Positions 1 to 5,958 of a DNA stretch of 12,121 nt are shown in pieces (the first letter of the stretch is position 1; every line of letters starts with the position of its first letter). The stretch comes from Treponema sp. GTDB taxonomy: Bacteria; Spirochaetota; Spirochaetia; Treponematales; Breznakiellaceae. The stretch spans positions 1 to 12,121 of the forward strand of contig JAIRUO010000066.1 of the NCBI GenBank assembly GCA_031254385.1. Direction: 5' to 3'. Made by a program: the position numbers and the translations under genes. A model generated the notes under the pieces. The model was not told where the DNA came from. It did not search any database and saw only the letters and a list, made by a program, of their open reading frames with translations.

Positions 1-1088
1 ACCGATGAAGGTATGGTTACGCTGGCCAAACTGACACACTGAGAGAACGCGCTATTTCCGATAGACGTTACCGAGGAGGGTATGGTTATGTTGGTCAGGC
101 TACTGCAACTCTCGAAGGCATTGTCTCCAATAACCGTTACTGAAGAACCAATAGCTACGCTGGTCATACTTTTACACCCATAGAATGCATGATCTCCAAT
201 AGACCTTACAGAAGTCGGTATGCTTATGCTGGTCAAATTGCTGCACCTCCAGAACGCGCTATTTCCAATAGACCTTACCGATGAAGGTATGACATAAGTT
301 ACTGCCTGTTTACCAACGGGATATGCGATGATTGTTTGTATAGCCTTATCAAACAGAACGCCGTCAACACTTGCGTAAGCAGGATTACTGCTGTCTACGG
401 TAATGTCTGTCAAACTGTCGCAACTAACGAACGCTCTATCTCTAATAGAAATTACCGATGCAGGTATGGTTAGGTTGGTTAAACTCCTACACCCAGCGAA
501 CGCATTGTTCCCAATAGACGTTACCGATGAAGGTATGGTTACGCTGGTTAAACCGCCGCATACATTGAACGCCTTATCCCCGATAGATGTTACCGAGGAA
601 GGTATGGTTACATTTTTCAAATTCCAGCACCAATTGAACGCACTATCACCAATGGATGTTACCGAGGATGGTATGGCGTATGTTTCTGCTTGTTTTCCCC
701 GAGGATATAGTATGATGGTTCGCATTGATTTGTCAAACAGAACGCCGTCAACGCTTGCGTAAACGGGATTATTGCTGTCAACGGTAATGCCTGTCAAATT
801 TGTGCAGCCTTCAAACGCCCTATCACCAATAGATGTTACCGAGGAAGGTAAGGTTACGCTGGTCAAATTAGTGTAAGAAGGGAATACCAGATCACCAATG
901 GCCGTTACCGGTAACCCTTCAATTTGCCCGGGTATGTTAAGCGTTCTGGCCCCTCCGGTATACCTGGTAATGGTTACGCTTTTACCGTCAACAATCTCAT
1001 AAGCAAGATTGGCTGGTACAGAGCTGTTCTGCGCATATAACACAGTACCCAGCAAGAGAACCATAAGTATCAATGCAGCTTTTTTCAT
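1..1088 (-). CDS. BspA-like leucine-rich repeat surface protein, C-terminus off window (partial)
   Basis: The minus strand is open without a stop from an ATG at 1088 to the left edge (362 codons). An AGAGG ribosome site lies 7 nt before the ATG. Residues 1-19 form a signal peptide (MKK, then a hydrophobic stretch ending LYA before QNS). After about 50 residues the protein becomes LRR_5/BspA-type repeats of 23 residues of the form IPSSVTSIGDxAFxxCxxLTSVT, about ten copies. Two copies are replaced by a longer variant containing VDSxNPxYASVDGVLFDK, and these lie exactly 384 bp (128 residues) apart. Family members in treponemes and oral anaerobes are exported and take part in adhesion or host interaction; that role is inferred here. 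The repeats are near-identical at DNA level, which favours copy-number change. The C-terminus and any anchor are not visible. Open frames on the plus strand here are shadows of the repeats. Confidence 0.9.
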   Translation of the reverse strand, partial: MKKAALILMVLLLGTVLYAQNSSVPANLAYEIVDGKSVTITRYTGGARTLNIPGQIEGLPVTAIGDLVFPSYTNLTSVTLPSSVTSIGDRAFEGCTNLTGITVDSNNPVYASVDGVLFDKSMRTIILYPRGKQAETYAIPSSVTSIGDSAFNWCWNLKNVTIPSSVTSIGDKAFNVCGGLTSVTIPSSVTSIGNNAFAGCRSLTNLTIPASVISIRDRAFVSCDSLTDITVDSSNPAYASVDGVLFDKAIQTIIAYPVGKQAVTYVIPSSVRSIGNSAFWRCSNLTSISIPTSVRSIGDHAFYGCKSMTSVAIGSSVTVIGDNAFESCSSLTNITIPSSVTSIGNSAFSQCVSLASVTIPSS

Positions 1089-1131
1089 ACATTAACCTCT
1101 TTGCTTTAGGCGACAAGGTATACTCAACCGA

Positions 1132-1294
1132 GCCGCATAGCGGCGTCGTATCAACGATACGCGGTTCCCCTCTTGATGTCGCTGTAACTAAAGCTTTAGC
1201 TTCGGATGCTTCGCATCCGACGAATGCGCAACATTCGTCTATGCTGTAAATCCGCAAGGAGGCGGATTTACAGCAAGTATACAGCCAATGGCTG
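1132..1294. repeat. Array of tandem perfect hairpins upstream of the LRR gene
   Basis: At least six inverted repeats plus one palindrome follow each other: 1132-1144 (GCCGC, loop ATA), 1147-1161 (CGTATC, loop AAC), 1188-1199 (CTAAAGCTTTAG), 1202-1220 (TCGGATGC, loop TTC), 1219-1239 (GACGAATG, 5-nt loop), 1242-1275 (14-bp stem, loop AAGGAG) and 1282-1294 (CAGCC, loop AAT). Every arm pair is perfect and the stems differ in sequence, so this is not a simple tandem repeat. It fills most of the 339-bp gene-free stretch between the LRR gene and the next gene. It may be a dispersed repeat element or a structured 5' leader of the LRR mRNA. The function is unknown. Confidence 0.75.
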
Positions 1295-1305
1295 GTTTTA
1301 GGCAA
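1276..1305 (-). promoter_or_regulatory. Possible promoter of the LRR gene
   Basis: On the minus strand TTGCCT (1300-1305) and TATACT (1276-1281) are separated by 18 bp. If this is used, transcription starts near 1269 and the mRNA leader of about 180 nt contains nearly the whole hairpin array. The match is moderate and no experiment supports it. I found no better pair between the array and the ATG. Confidence 0.3.
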
Positions 1306-1318
1306 GAGGACGCGTGGC

Positions 1319-1339
1319 GGTGACTATCACCTTTTTTTT
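1319..1339 (+). terminator. Short hairpin followed by T8, plus-strand direction
   Basis: GGTGA, loop CTA, TCACC is followed at once by eight T residues. The shape is that of an intrinsic terminator reading rightward, although the stem is only 5 bp. No plus-strand gene lies upstream, so if it works it would stop antisense transcription coming out of the hairpin array, or shield the toxin-antitoxin module downstream. Confidence 0.35.
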
Positions 1340-1365
1340 ATAAACACGGATTAGGAGTGCGGAAT

Positions 1366-1397
1366 GCTTAGCTCTCTGCTCTCCGCATGGCCTTTAT
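1366..1397 (+). repeat. Left copy of an imperfect repeat flanking the toxin-antitoxin-like pair
   Basis: This stretch (GCTTAGCTCTCTGCTC, then TCCG, ending CCTTTAT) resembles 1958-1991 (GCTAACTCTGCTCCCTGCTC, then CCCG, ending CCCTTTAT) in the same orientation. The two copies bracket the 1428-1926 gene pair. The likeness was judged by eye and is imperfect. Both may be members of a low-complexity intergenic repeat family rather than ends of a mobile unit. Confidence 0.4.
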
Positions 1398-1412
1398 GCT
1401 CCGGGTATTGCA

Positions 1413-1421
1413 TGGTATACT
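1413..1421 (+). promoter_or_regulatory. Extended -10 promoter, probable leaderless start
   Basis: TGGTATACT fits an extended -10 element (TGn followed by TATACT, one mismatch from TATAAT). The ATG of the next gene begins 6 nt after it, so transcription should start at or next to that ATG. No good -35 and no Shine-Dalgarno sequence is present, which agrees with a leaderless mRNA. Confidence 0.5.
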
Positions 1422-1427
1422 TGATTC

Positions 1428-1691
1428 ATGACTGTCATCATCAATGAGTCGGCATTAAAACACGAGGGTATAACCGAAGAAGATATACACCGGGCATTAT
1501 CGCTCCCCTTGGCTGACCGCCTGTTGCCAAAATACCAAAATAAGTACCTACTCATTGGGTTTGACCGGAATGGCAACTTACTTGAAATCATGTATAATAT
1601 CAGGGTCGATGGAAGTTATAATGTCTTTCATGCCATGAGATGCAGGAAAGAATTTTATTATTTAGCGGAGGAAAGCAGTTATTATGTCTGA
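1428..1691 (+). CDS. Small protein, putative toxin of a type II toxin-antitoxin-like pair
   Basis: 87 residues. It reads as a compact single domain: an N-terminal helix region (SALKHEGITEEDIHRAL), strands around LLIGFDRNGNLLEIMY, and a C-terminal motif FHAMRCRKEFYYL. The order resembles small RelE/BrnT-like toxins, where a basic HAMxxRxxY-type tail closes the fold; this is a resemblance, not a firm family assignment. The ATG at 1428 has no ribosome binding site and sits just behind an extended -10 sequence, so it is probably translated from a leaderless mRNA. Its 3' end overlaps the following gene by 8 bp, the usual tight coupling of toxin and antitoxin, here in toxin-first order as in brnTA. 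No RNase activity can be shown from sequence. It could instead be a non-toxic small protein of the same fold. Confidence 0.6.
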   Translation: MTVIINESALKHEGITEEDIHRALSLPLADRLLPKYQNKYLLIGFDRNGNLLEIMYNIRVDGSYNVFHAMRCRKEFYYLAEESSYYV

Positions 1692-1926
1692 CATGACTGA
1701 ACAGGAAGCATGGGAACTGGACGATTTTTTGACTAAAACTACACCAGTGGTAAGCCCCACTGTCGAGGGGCCGTTTATCAAGCACCGTAATATGATGGTC
1801 ATACTTGACCAGTTATCAGCGCAATACCTTACGGCGAAAATGCTGGCAACTAAGCAGAGCCCCACCGAAATCATCAGCGATATGATCCGCCGTGAAATGG
1901 GTCTTGCGAGTACAGCCCAAACATAA
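1684..1926 (+). CDS. Small protein, putative antitoxin partner
   Basis: 80 residues. The N-terminal half is acidic and carries a TKTTPVVSPTVEGPF segment. The C-terminal half (residues about 37-75) is helical and ends SPTEIISDMIRREMG, similar to the helix that closes ribbon-helix-helix-like antitoxins and related DNA-binding partners. It overlaps the upstream gene by 8 bp and must be translated with it. A GGAGG lies 12 nt before the ATG, a long spacing; a second ATG at 1693 would lengthen it further. The role as antitoxin is inferred mainly from size, overlap and order. I cannot name a family with certainty. There is no obvious terminator behind it; the gene converges on the operon that ends at 1988. 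Confidence 0.55.
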   Translation: MSDMTEQEAWELDDFLTKTTPVVSPTVEGPFIKHRNMMVILDQLSAQYLTAKMLATKQSPTEIISDMIRREMGLASTAQT

Positions 1927-1957
1927 ATGGTAACGCACGGTAGCTGATACCAAATTT

Positions 1958-1991
1958 GCTAACTCTGCTCCCTGCTCCCCGTTCCCTTTAT
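1958..1991 (+). repeat. Right copy of the imperfect repeat flanking the toxin-antitoxin-like pair
   Basis: This is the partner of 1366-1397 (GCTAACTCTGCTCCCTGCTC then CCCG and CCCTTTAT). It also contains the internal short repeat CTGCTCCCTGCTCCC. Its last bases run into the stop end of the convergent TrpR-like gene. Confidence 0.4.
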
Positions 1992-2281
1992 TTTCTACCC
2001 GCTTTCAGCATCTTCTGAAAAGCCTGATCCGGATTTTTCATTTCTTTTGAACCTCGGGTAATTTTGCAGAGAGAGAGCCCCAATATCCTGGCAATTTCGC
2101 GCTGGGGGATTTTCTGTTCAAGGGCTTTTACCAGGGCCCAGCGTGCGGCAATGTCCGCGGCTTCGGCAGGGGTTAAGAGGCGGCGGAGAAAGTCTTTGAT
2201 AAGCAGAGGTTCTTTTGTTTTCGCAAGGGCCAAAGCAAGCTCAGACAGGTTTTCTTCCACACGCGGGTCATCTGTTTTCAT
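1988..2281 (-). CDS. trpR: TrpR-family transcriptional repressor
   Basis: 97 residues, the size of the Trp repressor family (E. coli 108). The core LLTPAEAADIAARW and the helix-turn-helix PQREIARILGLSLCKITRGS align closely with E. coli TrpR (LLTPDE, SQRELKNELG, ITRGS). By hand alignment three tryptophan-pocket residues are kept: T37 (E. coli T44), R47 (R54) and R76 (R84). S88 is replaced by E80 and L41 by R34, so ligand binding may differ. The ITRGS motif separates it from the YerC branch. It is the last gene of the miaB operon, 23 bp after the HAD gene; its ATG has only a distant AGAGG (14 nt). No trp biosynthesis or transport gene lies in the window, so its targets are elsewhere or unrelated to tryptophan. 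Confidence 0.85.
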   Translation of the reverse strand: MKTDDPRVEENLSELALALAKTKEPLLIKDFLRRLLTPAEAADIAARWALVKALEQKIPQREIARILGLSLCKITRGSKEMKNPDQAFQKMLKAGRK

Positions 2282-2304
2282 ATACTTGATTATAGCCTCT
2301 GCCG

Positions 2305-2955
2305 CTACAGCAACTCAAGGAGTTCTTCTGGTTTGTCTATGATCTGTCTGGCCCCTGCCTTAAGTATGGTGTCACGAGAGCGGTAACCCCAGCTTACGCC
2401 AAGGGGAAAGCAGCCGGAAGTTACAGCCGTCTCTATATCTACTTCGGAGTCACCGACAAAAACAACATCAGCCGGGTTAAGGTTCAATTCTACCAGCAAA
2501 TCCCAAACGCAGGCAGGATCGGGCTTACGCGGCCTACCCCTGACTTCACCCTGTACTATGTTAAAAGTTCCCTGGGGAAAAAGGCCGGCAACTACAAGCT
2601 GAGTTGTGGGGTCGGGTTTATTTGTAAGGACTGCGGTTTTGATCTTTTTTCTTGGCAATTGCGCCACTAACTCCAGTATGCCCGGATAGGGTTTCGTATA
2701 AACAAGCGGCGCAGCGCTGTAGAATTGTATAGCGTCATCCGCAACCAGCGAGGCCCTTTCTTCATTGCGTATGTCTTCAGGAAGGCAGAGGAAGGCCAGT
2801 CGGCGTATGCCCCACCCTACTTTGTCTCTGTATTCTTCTGTTTTAACCAGAGGAAGCCCGTGCTTTTCCAATGCCCTGTTCATGGAAGCGGCTATGTCTT
2901 CCAGAGTATCGATAAGAGTGCCGTCAAGATCAAAAATTACGCCTTTGTGTTTCAT
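2305..2955 (-). CDS. HAD-family phosphatase, phosphoglycolate-phosphatase-like
   Basis: 216 residues, typical for Gph/PpaX-type HAD hydrolases. All four motifs are visible: motif I FDLDGT with D9 as nucleophile and D11 as acid/base; motif II T111 in VLTNKP; motif III K144 in RKPDP; motif IV D169 and D173 in VFVGDSEVD. The helical cap lies between about 16 and 85, as in subclass I. It probably hydrolyses a small phosphate monoester such as 2-phosphoglycolate or another metabolite; the substrate cannot be read from sequence. The ATG at 2955 lies 12 nt after the SPOR gene stop and has no recognisable Shine-Dalgarno sequence, so translation may depend on coupling. It is the fourth gene of the miaB operon. 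Confidence 0.88.
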   Translation of the reverse strand: MKHKGVIFDLDGTLIDTLEDIAASMNRALEKHGLPLVKTEEYRDKVGWGIRRLAFLCLPEDIRNEERASLVADDAIQFYSAAPLVYTKPYPGILELVAQLPRKKIKTAVLTNKPDPTTQLVVAGLFPQGTFNIVQGEVRGRPRKPDPACVWDLLVELNLNPADVVFVGDSEVDIETAVTSGCFPLGVSWGYRSRDTILKAGARQIIDKPEELLELL

Positions 2956-2967
2956 GGTGATATTTTA

Positions 2968-3942
2968 CTAATTAACCGGAAATGAATCAAAGCCCGCATT
3001 CTTCAATTCCGCGATTGTCCTGTTTACATTCTGTCCAGCCGGGACATTCACAGCCCAGTAATCAATGCCATTAACCCTTCTGGTGGTAATAACAGAAGTA
3101 AAGCCAGCGTTTAGGAGCCTTTGGGCAAGGGCCTTTGCGTTATTTTCCACGCTGAATAATCCGGTTTGAAGCATAACGGAATTGTCCGCTATTGCAGTCG
3201 GTACGGCTGTCGCGGTCGGCGCGACCGGAGTCGGCGTGGCTACCACAGTAGGTGCGGGCGGAACTTCTTGTCTTGCAATAACAGGAGCTGCTGGGCTGGA
3301 ACTGTCCCTGGGGCTAAAGAAAAGCCATTGGGGGGTAATGGCCGCTATTACTCCGTTTGTGTCTCTGGCGATTTCTGCTTCTGGGCTTCGCGGGTATGAT
3401 CCAAGGAGCCTGTTTTTCCAGGCCGCATCATCAGAGGCTTTCCAGAGCGTGTAATATATACGGCTGAGTAAACCGGCGTATCCGGGGTTATCGACTAATG
3501 CGCTTAAAGCATTGGGGTTGCCGTTTCCAAAGACCTCGATCTGGGCGCTAAGATAAAGGGCGGACTCCATGATGCCCCAGTCACTGGCAGAAGAAATCAA
3601 AGTCCTTAATTCCGCGCTGGCCCTTTCATATTCACCCATAGAAATGAGCAGCTTTATTGCTTCTAGCCAGGCATTGTCATCACGTATGCCGCTTTGCGCG
3701 TTTATAGCGGCACTCCAGGTTTCAAAAGCCTTTTCCCTATTTCCGGAAAGCTGGTAAAGCCTTGCAAGCTGATATAAAGCATCTTGCCTTTGGGCCGGGT
3801 TAGCTGCAAGTCTTTCCAGCCTTTCAATCTCCGGTGCCAAAAAAACGCTCTGCGCATCAAGGCGCACAAAAAATCCCATAAACAGCACTAAAAACAAAGC
3901 GCAGTACAATTTGCTGCACTTTGCTCTTTGTTCATTCCTCAT
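2968..3942 (-). CDS. Secreted TPR-like, SPOR-domain protein
   Basis: 324 residues from ATG 3942. This start is preferred over an upstream ATG at 4059 because it has GAGG 8 nt upstream, starts 22 nt after the previous stop and places a signal peptide at the N-terminus (basic MRNEQRAKCSK, hydrophobic core ALFLVLFMGFF, probable cut at LDA before QS). A TPR-like helical region follows (about 38-150; for example ALYQLARLYQLSGNREKAFETW). Next comes a Pro/Thr/Ala linker rich in PTP and TAVPTA. The last 70 residues are a SPOR domain (VMLQTGLFS, AKALAQRLLNAGF, DYWAVNVPAG). SPOR domains bind peptidoglycan stripped of stem peptides at septa, so a periplasmic role in cell-wall or division processes is likely. 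The exact function is unknown. Confidence 0.8.
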   Translation of the reverse strand: MRNEQRAKCSKLYCALFLVLFMGFFVRLDAQSVFLAPEIERLERLAANPAQRQDALYQLARLYQLSGNREKAFETWSAAINAQSGIRDDNAWLEAIKLLISMGEYERASAELRTLISSASDWGIMESALYLSAQIEVFGNGNPNALSALVDNPGYAGLLSRIYYTLWKASDDAAWKNRLLGSYPRSPEAEIARDTNGVIAAITPQWLFFSPRDSSSPAAPVIARQEVPPAPTVVATPTPVAPTATAVPTAIADNSVMLQTGLFSVENNAKALAQRLLNAGFTSVITTRRVNGIDYWAVNVPAGQNVNRTIAELKNAGFDSFPVN

Positions 3943-3964
3943 TCCTAATTCCTCATTCCTAATT
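3937..3964 (-). repeat. Two tandem copies of a 14-bp repeat supplying the RBS of the SPOR gene
   Basis: Read on the minus strand, AATTAGGAATGAGG occurs twice in tandem, directly after the stop of the LapA-like gene. The first copy supplies GAGG as ribosome binding site and the ATG of the SPOR gene lies in the second copy. A shorter piece (AATGAAC) follows. The unit belongs to a kind of simple repeat common between genes in some treponemes; that family link is from memory and unchecked. Confidence 0.7.
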
Positions 3965-4285
3965 TTAATCAATCCCATAAGGCCCGTTTTCTCCGGGTAT
4001 TTGATCGCTAGTTGAAATTGAAGCTTTCTTGTTTTTCTTTTTGGACTCCTTAGGATCATTTAGTTCATTTGGAGGATTTTTCTTTCTCCTTATGAGCGCA
4101 ATAAGAGGAAAGGAACATATTATTCCGATGAATAATGAAACAAGTGCAGTTATATAAACCGGTACATCTTTTATACTGTTGTTTTCACCAAACCAATAAT
4201 TTATATCACATTTATTATCCAGATTGACGCCAATAAAAATAAGAAAGATGGCAAAAACTAATAGAAACCCGATAAGGCGCATCAT
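3965..4285 (-). CDS. LapA-like (DUF1049-type) inner-membrane protein
   Basis: 106 residues. Two membrane segments are evident: about 3-20 (LIGFLLVFAIFLIFIGV) and about 44-66 (VYITALVSLFIGIICSFPLIAL). They are separated by a short loop with YWFGENNSIKDVP, and followed by a very basic tail (RRKK, KESKKKNKK) that should stay in the cytoplasm. The pattern of two helices around a loop with N, W/F and VP resembles the LapA/DUF1049 domain, which in enterobacteria takes part in lipopolysaccharide control. Treponemes generally lack classical LPS, so the role here may differ. AGAGG lies 5 nt before the first ATG and 8 nt before a second ATG at 4282; either could be used. It begins 11 nt after miaB, within one operon. 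Confidence 0.6.
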   Translation of the reverse strand: MMRLIGFLLVFAIFLIFIGVNLDNKCDINYWFGENNSIKDVPVYITALVSLFIGIICSFPLIALIRRKKNPPNELNDPKESKKKNKKASISTSDQIPGENGPYGID

Positions 4286-4296
4286 AAAAACCTCTG

Positions 4297-5622
4297 TTAG
4301 TCCAAAAGCTGTATATTCCCGGCACGAAAGGTATTTCCCTTAAGGGATTTTAAGGTGAGCCTGCCAAAACGGCCAATCCAGGAGCTATCCCCAGGAACAA
4401 CTGCCATTTCATCCCTTTCTGTACGTGTTATTAATTCATCGGCATTTTTTCGGGAAATTCCTTCAATAAGTACGACTGACTCTGTCTTTAGGCGGCCTTT
4501 CAGGAGTTCCGCCGTATGCTTTTTCTGAAGATCAATGACCCTGGCCAGGCGTTTCCGCTTAATTTCATCAGGAATACGATCAGGCAGGCCAAAAGCGGCT
4601 GTCCCTTCCCTTGGGTTATAATGGTACATATAGGAATATAGGAATTTGACTTCTTCCATCAGATTAAGGGTTTCTTCCAGATCTTCTTCGGTTTCGCCGG
4701 GAAAACCGACTAGTATATCCGTAGAAAGGGTTATATCCGGCATTGCCGCACGAAGCTGCGCAACCAGGCTCAGGTAGTGCTCCCTGCTATAACGGCGGTT
4801 CATGGCCTCCAGTATGCGGTTTGAGCCGTGCTGGACGCAAAGGTGAAGATGGCGGCAGAAAACCGGATTATCCGCCATTATGCGTATAGCGTCCAGGGAA
4901 AGATCCTTGGGGTGGCTCGAAAGAAAGCGCACCCACTTAATTGGGGTTTTCTCAATCTCGCGGGCAATGAGTTCCAAAAGGCCGGGGAAATTAAGTATAG
5001 CTTCCCCTTCCCATTTGTATGAATTTACATTCTGTCCTAGCAGGGTTAGCTCCCTCACCCCTTTTTCCGCTGCCATTAGAATTTCGTTTACTATATCAGC
5101 CGGATTCCGGGATACTTCCCTGCCCCGGACATAAGGGACTATGCAATAAGAACAGTAATTATTGCAGCCGTGCATTATGGGAACAAAAGAACGAAATGCG
5201 CCTGCTTCCAGATGGGAGGAAGAAAAAGCAAACTTAGGTTTTTCTTCGGTCTCGATAAACTCTGTACCGCGCTCAACCGCCTCAAGGATAAGGGGGAAGC
5301 GAGAACGGGCAGATGTGCCCATCACATAATCAAGGGCCGGAAATTGTATTCTAAAATCCTCTCCCAACCGCTCGGCCATGCAGCCTGCCAGCACAAGGGT
5401 AAAATGCCTGCGTTGTTTTTTCTTAAGCGCCGTATAATGGGCAAGGCGACCCAGGACCCTTTCTTCCGCAGTATTCCTTACGGAGCAGGTATTGAGGAGA
5501 ATGAGGTTCGCATCATCGGCGGTTTCCGCCTCTATCCAGCCCTTTTCCCTAGCCGCCAGTTTTAACGCCGCAGACTCCGCCAGATTCATCTGACAGCCGT
5601 AAGTTTCAAAGAAGAACTTCAC
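4297..5622 (-). CDS. miaB: tRNA-2-methylthio-N6-isopentenyladenosine(37) synthase MiaB
   Basis: 441 residues, normal for MiaB. This radical SAM enzyme adds the methylthio group to i6A37 of tRNAs reading UNN codons. The N-terminal UPF0004 domain has the three cluster cysteines C10 (TYGCQMN), C46 (NTCSVR) and C81 (AGCMAE). The radical SAM motif is C153-x3-C157-x2-C160 (HGCNNYCSYCIVPYVRGRE). A C-terminal TRAM domain spans about 378-441. The motifs TYGCQMN and VPYVRGRE point to MiaB rather than RimO or MtaB. The start is GTG at 5622 with no good Shine-Dalgarno sequence, 30 nt behind brnA. It heads the run of five minus-strand genes down to 1988 and may be partly transcribed from the brnTA promoter. 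Confidence 0.95.
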   Translation of the reverse strand: MKFFFETYGCQMNLAESAALKLAAREKGWIEAETADDANLILLNTCSVRNTAEERVLGRLAHYTALKKKQRRHFTLVLAGCMAERLGEDFRIQFPALDYVMGTSARSRFPLILEAVERGTEFIETEEKPKFAFSSSHLEAGAFRSFVPIMHGCNNYCSYCIVPYVRGREVSRNPADIVNEILMAAEKGVRELTLLGQNVNSYKWEGEAILNFPGLLELIAREIEKTPIKWVRFLSSHPKDLSLDAIRIMADNPVFCRHLHLCVQHGSNRILEAMNRRYSREHYLSLVAQLRAAMPDITLSTDILVGFPGETEEDLEETLNLMEEVKFLYSYMYHYNPREGTAAFGLPDRIPDEIKRKRLARVIDLQKKHTAELLKGRLKTESVVLIEGISRKNADELITRTERDEMAVVPGDSSWIGRFGRLTLKSLKGNTFRAGNIQLLD

Positions 5623-5652
5623 TTGACTTTTTCGGAAATTTCTTACGGGGGC

Positions 5653-5958
5653 TCAATTTTTGCAGTGGGTCAGCATATATTCCCGTAATGCTGTGTTTAT
5701 TCTAGTCTGATATCCCTTCCCGAAAGAACGGAACCACTCCAAAACATCGGCATCGTAATTTATTTTTACCGGTATTTTAACTGGCCGGTAAAGGGAACGG
5801 TTTAGCAATTTTGCAGGCACAAACCGGGCCAGTTGTTCCTGTGTCAAAGGGGGCATATCTGAAAAGTCTATATCTTTATCCTTCATTTTCTTGAGTTTTC
5901 TTATACGCTGTTCATCAAGTGGTGGTAAATCTTCAAGAGTTCTTTCCACTATTGCCAT
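5653..5958 (-). CDS. brnA: BrnA-family antitoxin
   Basis: 101 residues from ATG 5958, chosen because a perfect AGGAGG sits 6 nt upstream; an ATG at 5976 in the same frame lacks this. The N-terminal half is charged and carries the family signature DIDFSDMPPLTQEQ. The C-terminal half is the ribbon-helix-helix-like region IPVKINYDADVLEWFRSFGKGYQTRINTALREYM, which in BrnA proteins dimerises and binds DNA. The antitoxin neutralises BrnT by direct binding and, with it, represses their promoter. The gene overlaps brnT by 26 bp. Both partners look intact, so the module is probably functional. Confidence 0.92.
   Translation of the reverse strand: MAIVERTLEDLPPLDEQRIRKLKKMKDKDIDFSDMPPLTQEQLARFVPAKLLNRSLYRPVKIPVKINYDADVLEWFRSFGKGYQTRINTALREYMLTHCKN

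Noticed and set aside
403..762. Plus-strand open frame of 119 codons
   Set aside because: It is antisense to the LRR repeats and repeats with them; no ribosome site or independent protein character.
1..880. Regularly spaced repeats of about 69 bp that could suggest a CRISPR or satellite array
   Set aside because: The period equals 23 codons, the minus strand is open throughout, and the translation is a clear LRR_5 repeat protein with signal peptide.
1132..1294. Integron attC-type recombination site
   Set aside because: The hairpins are many small separate stems without paired R/L core boxes (no GTTRRRY arrangement), and no gene cassettes or integrase are nearby.
997..1305. Minus-strand open frame of 102 codons across the hairpin array
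   Set aside because: It overlaps the LRR signal-peptide start in another frame, is made of hairpin sequence and is Cys/Ser-rich without domain character.
5170..5565. Plus-strand open frame of 131 codons inside miaB
   Set aside because: It is antisense to the conserved radical SAM gene, with no ribosome site or recognisable domain.
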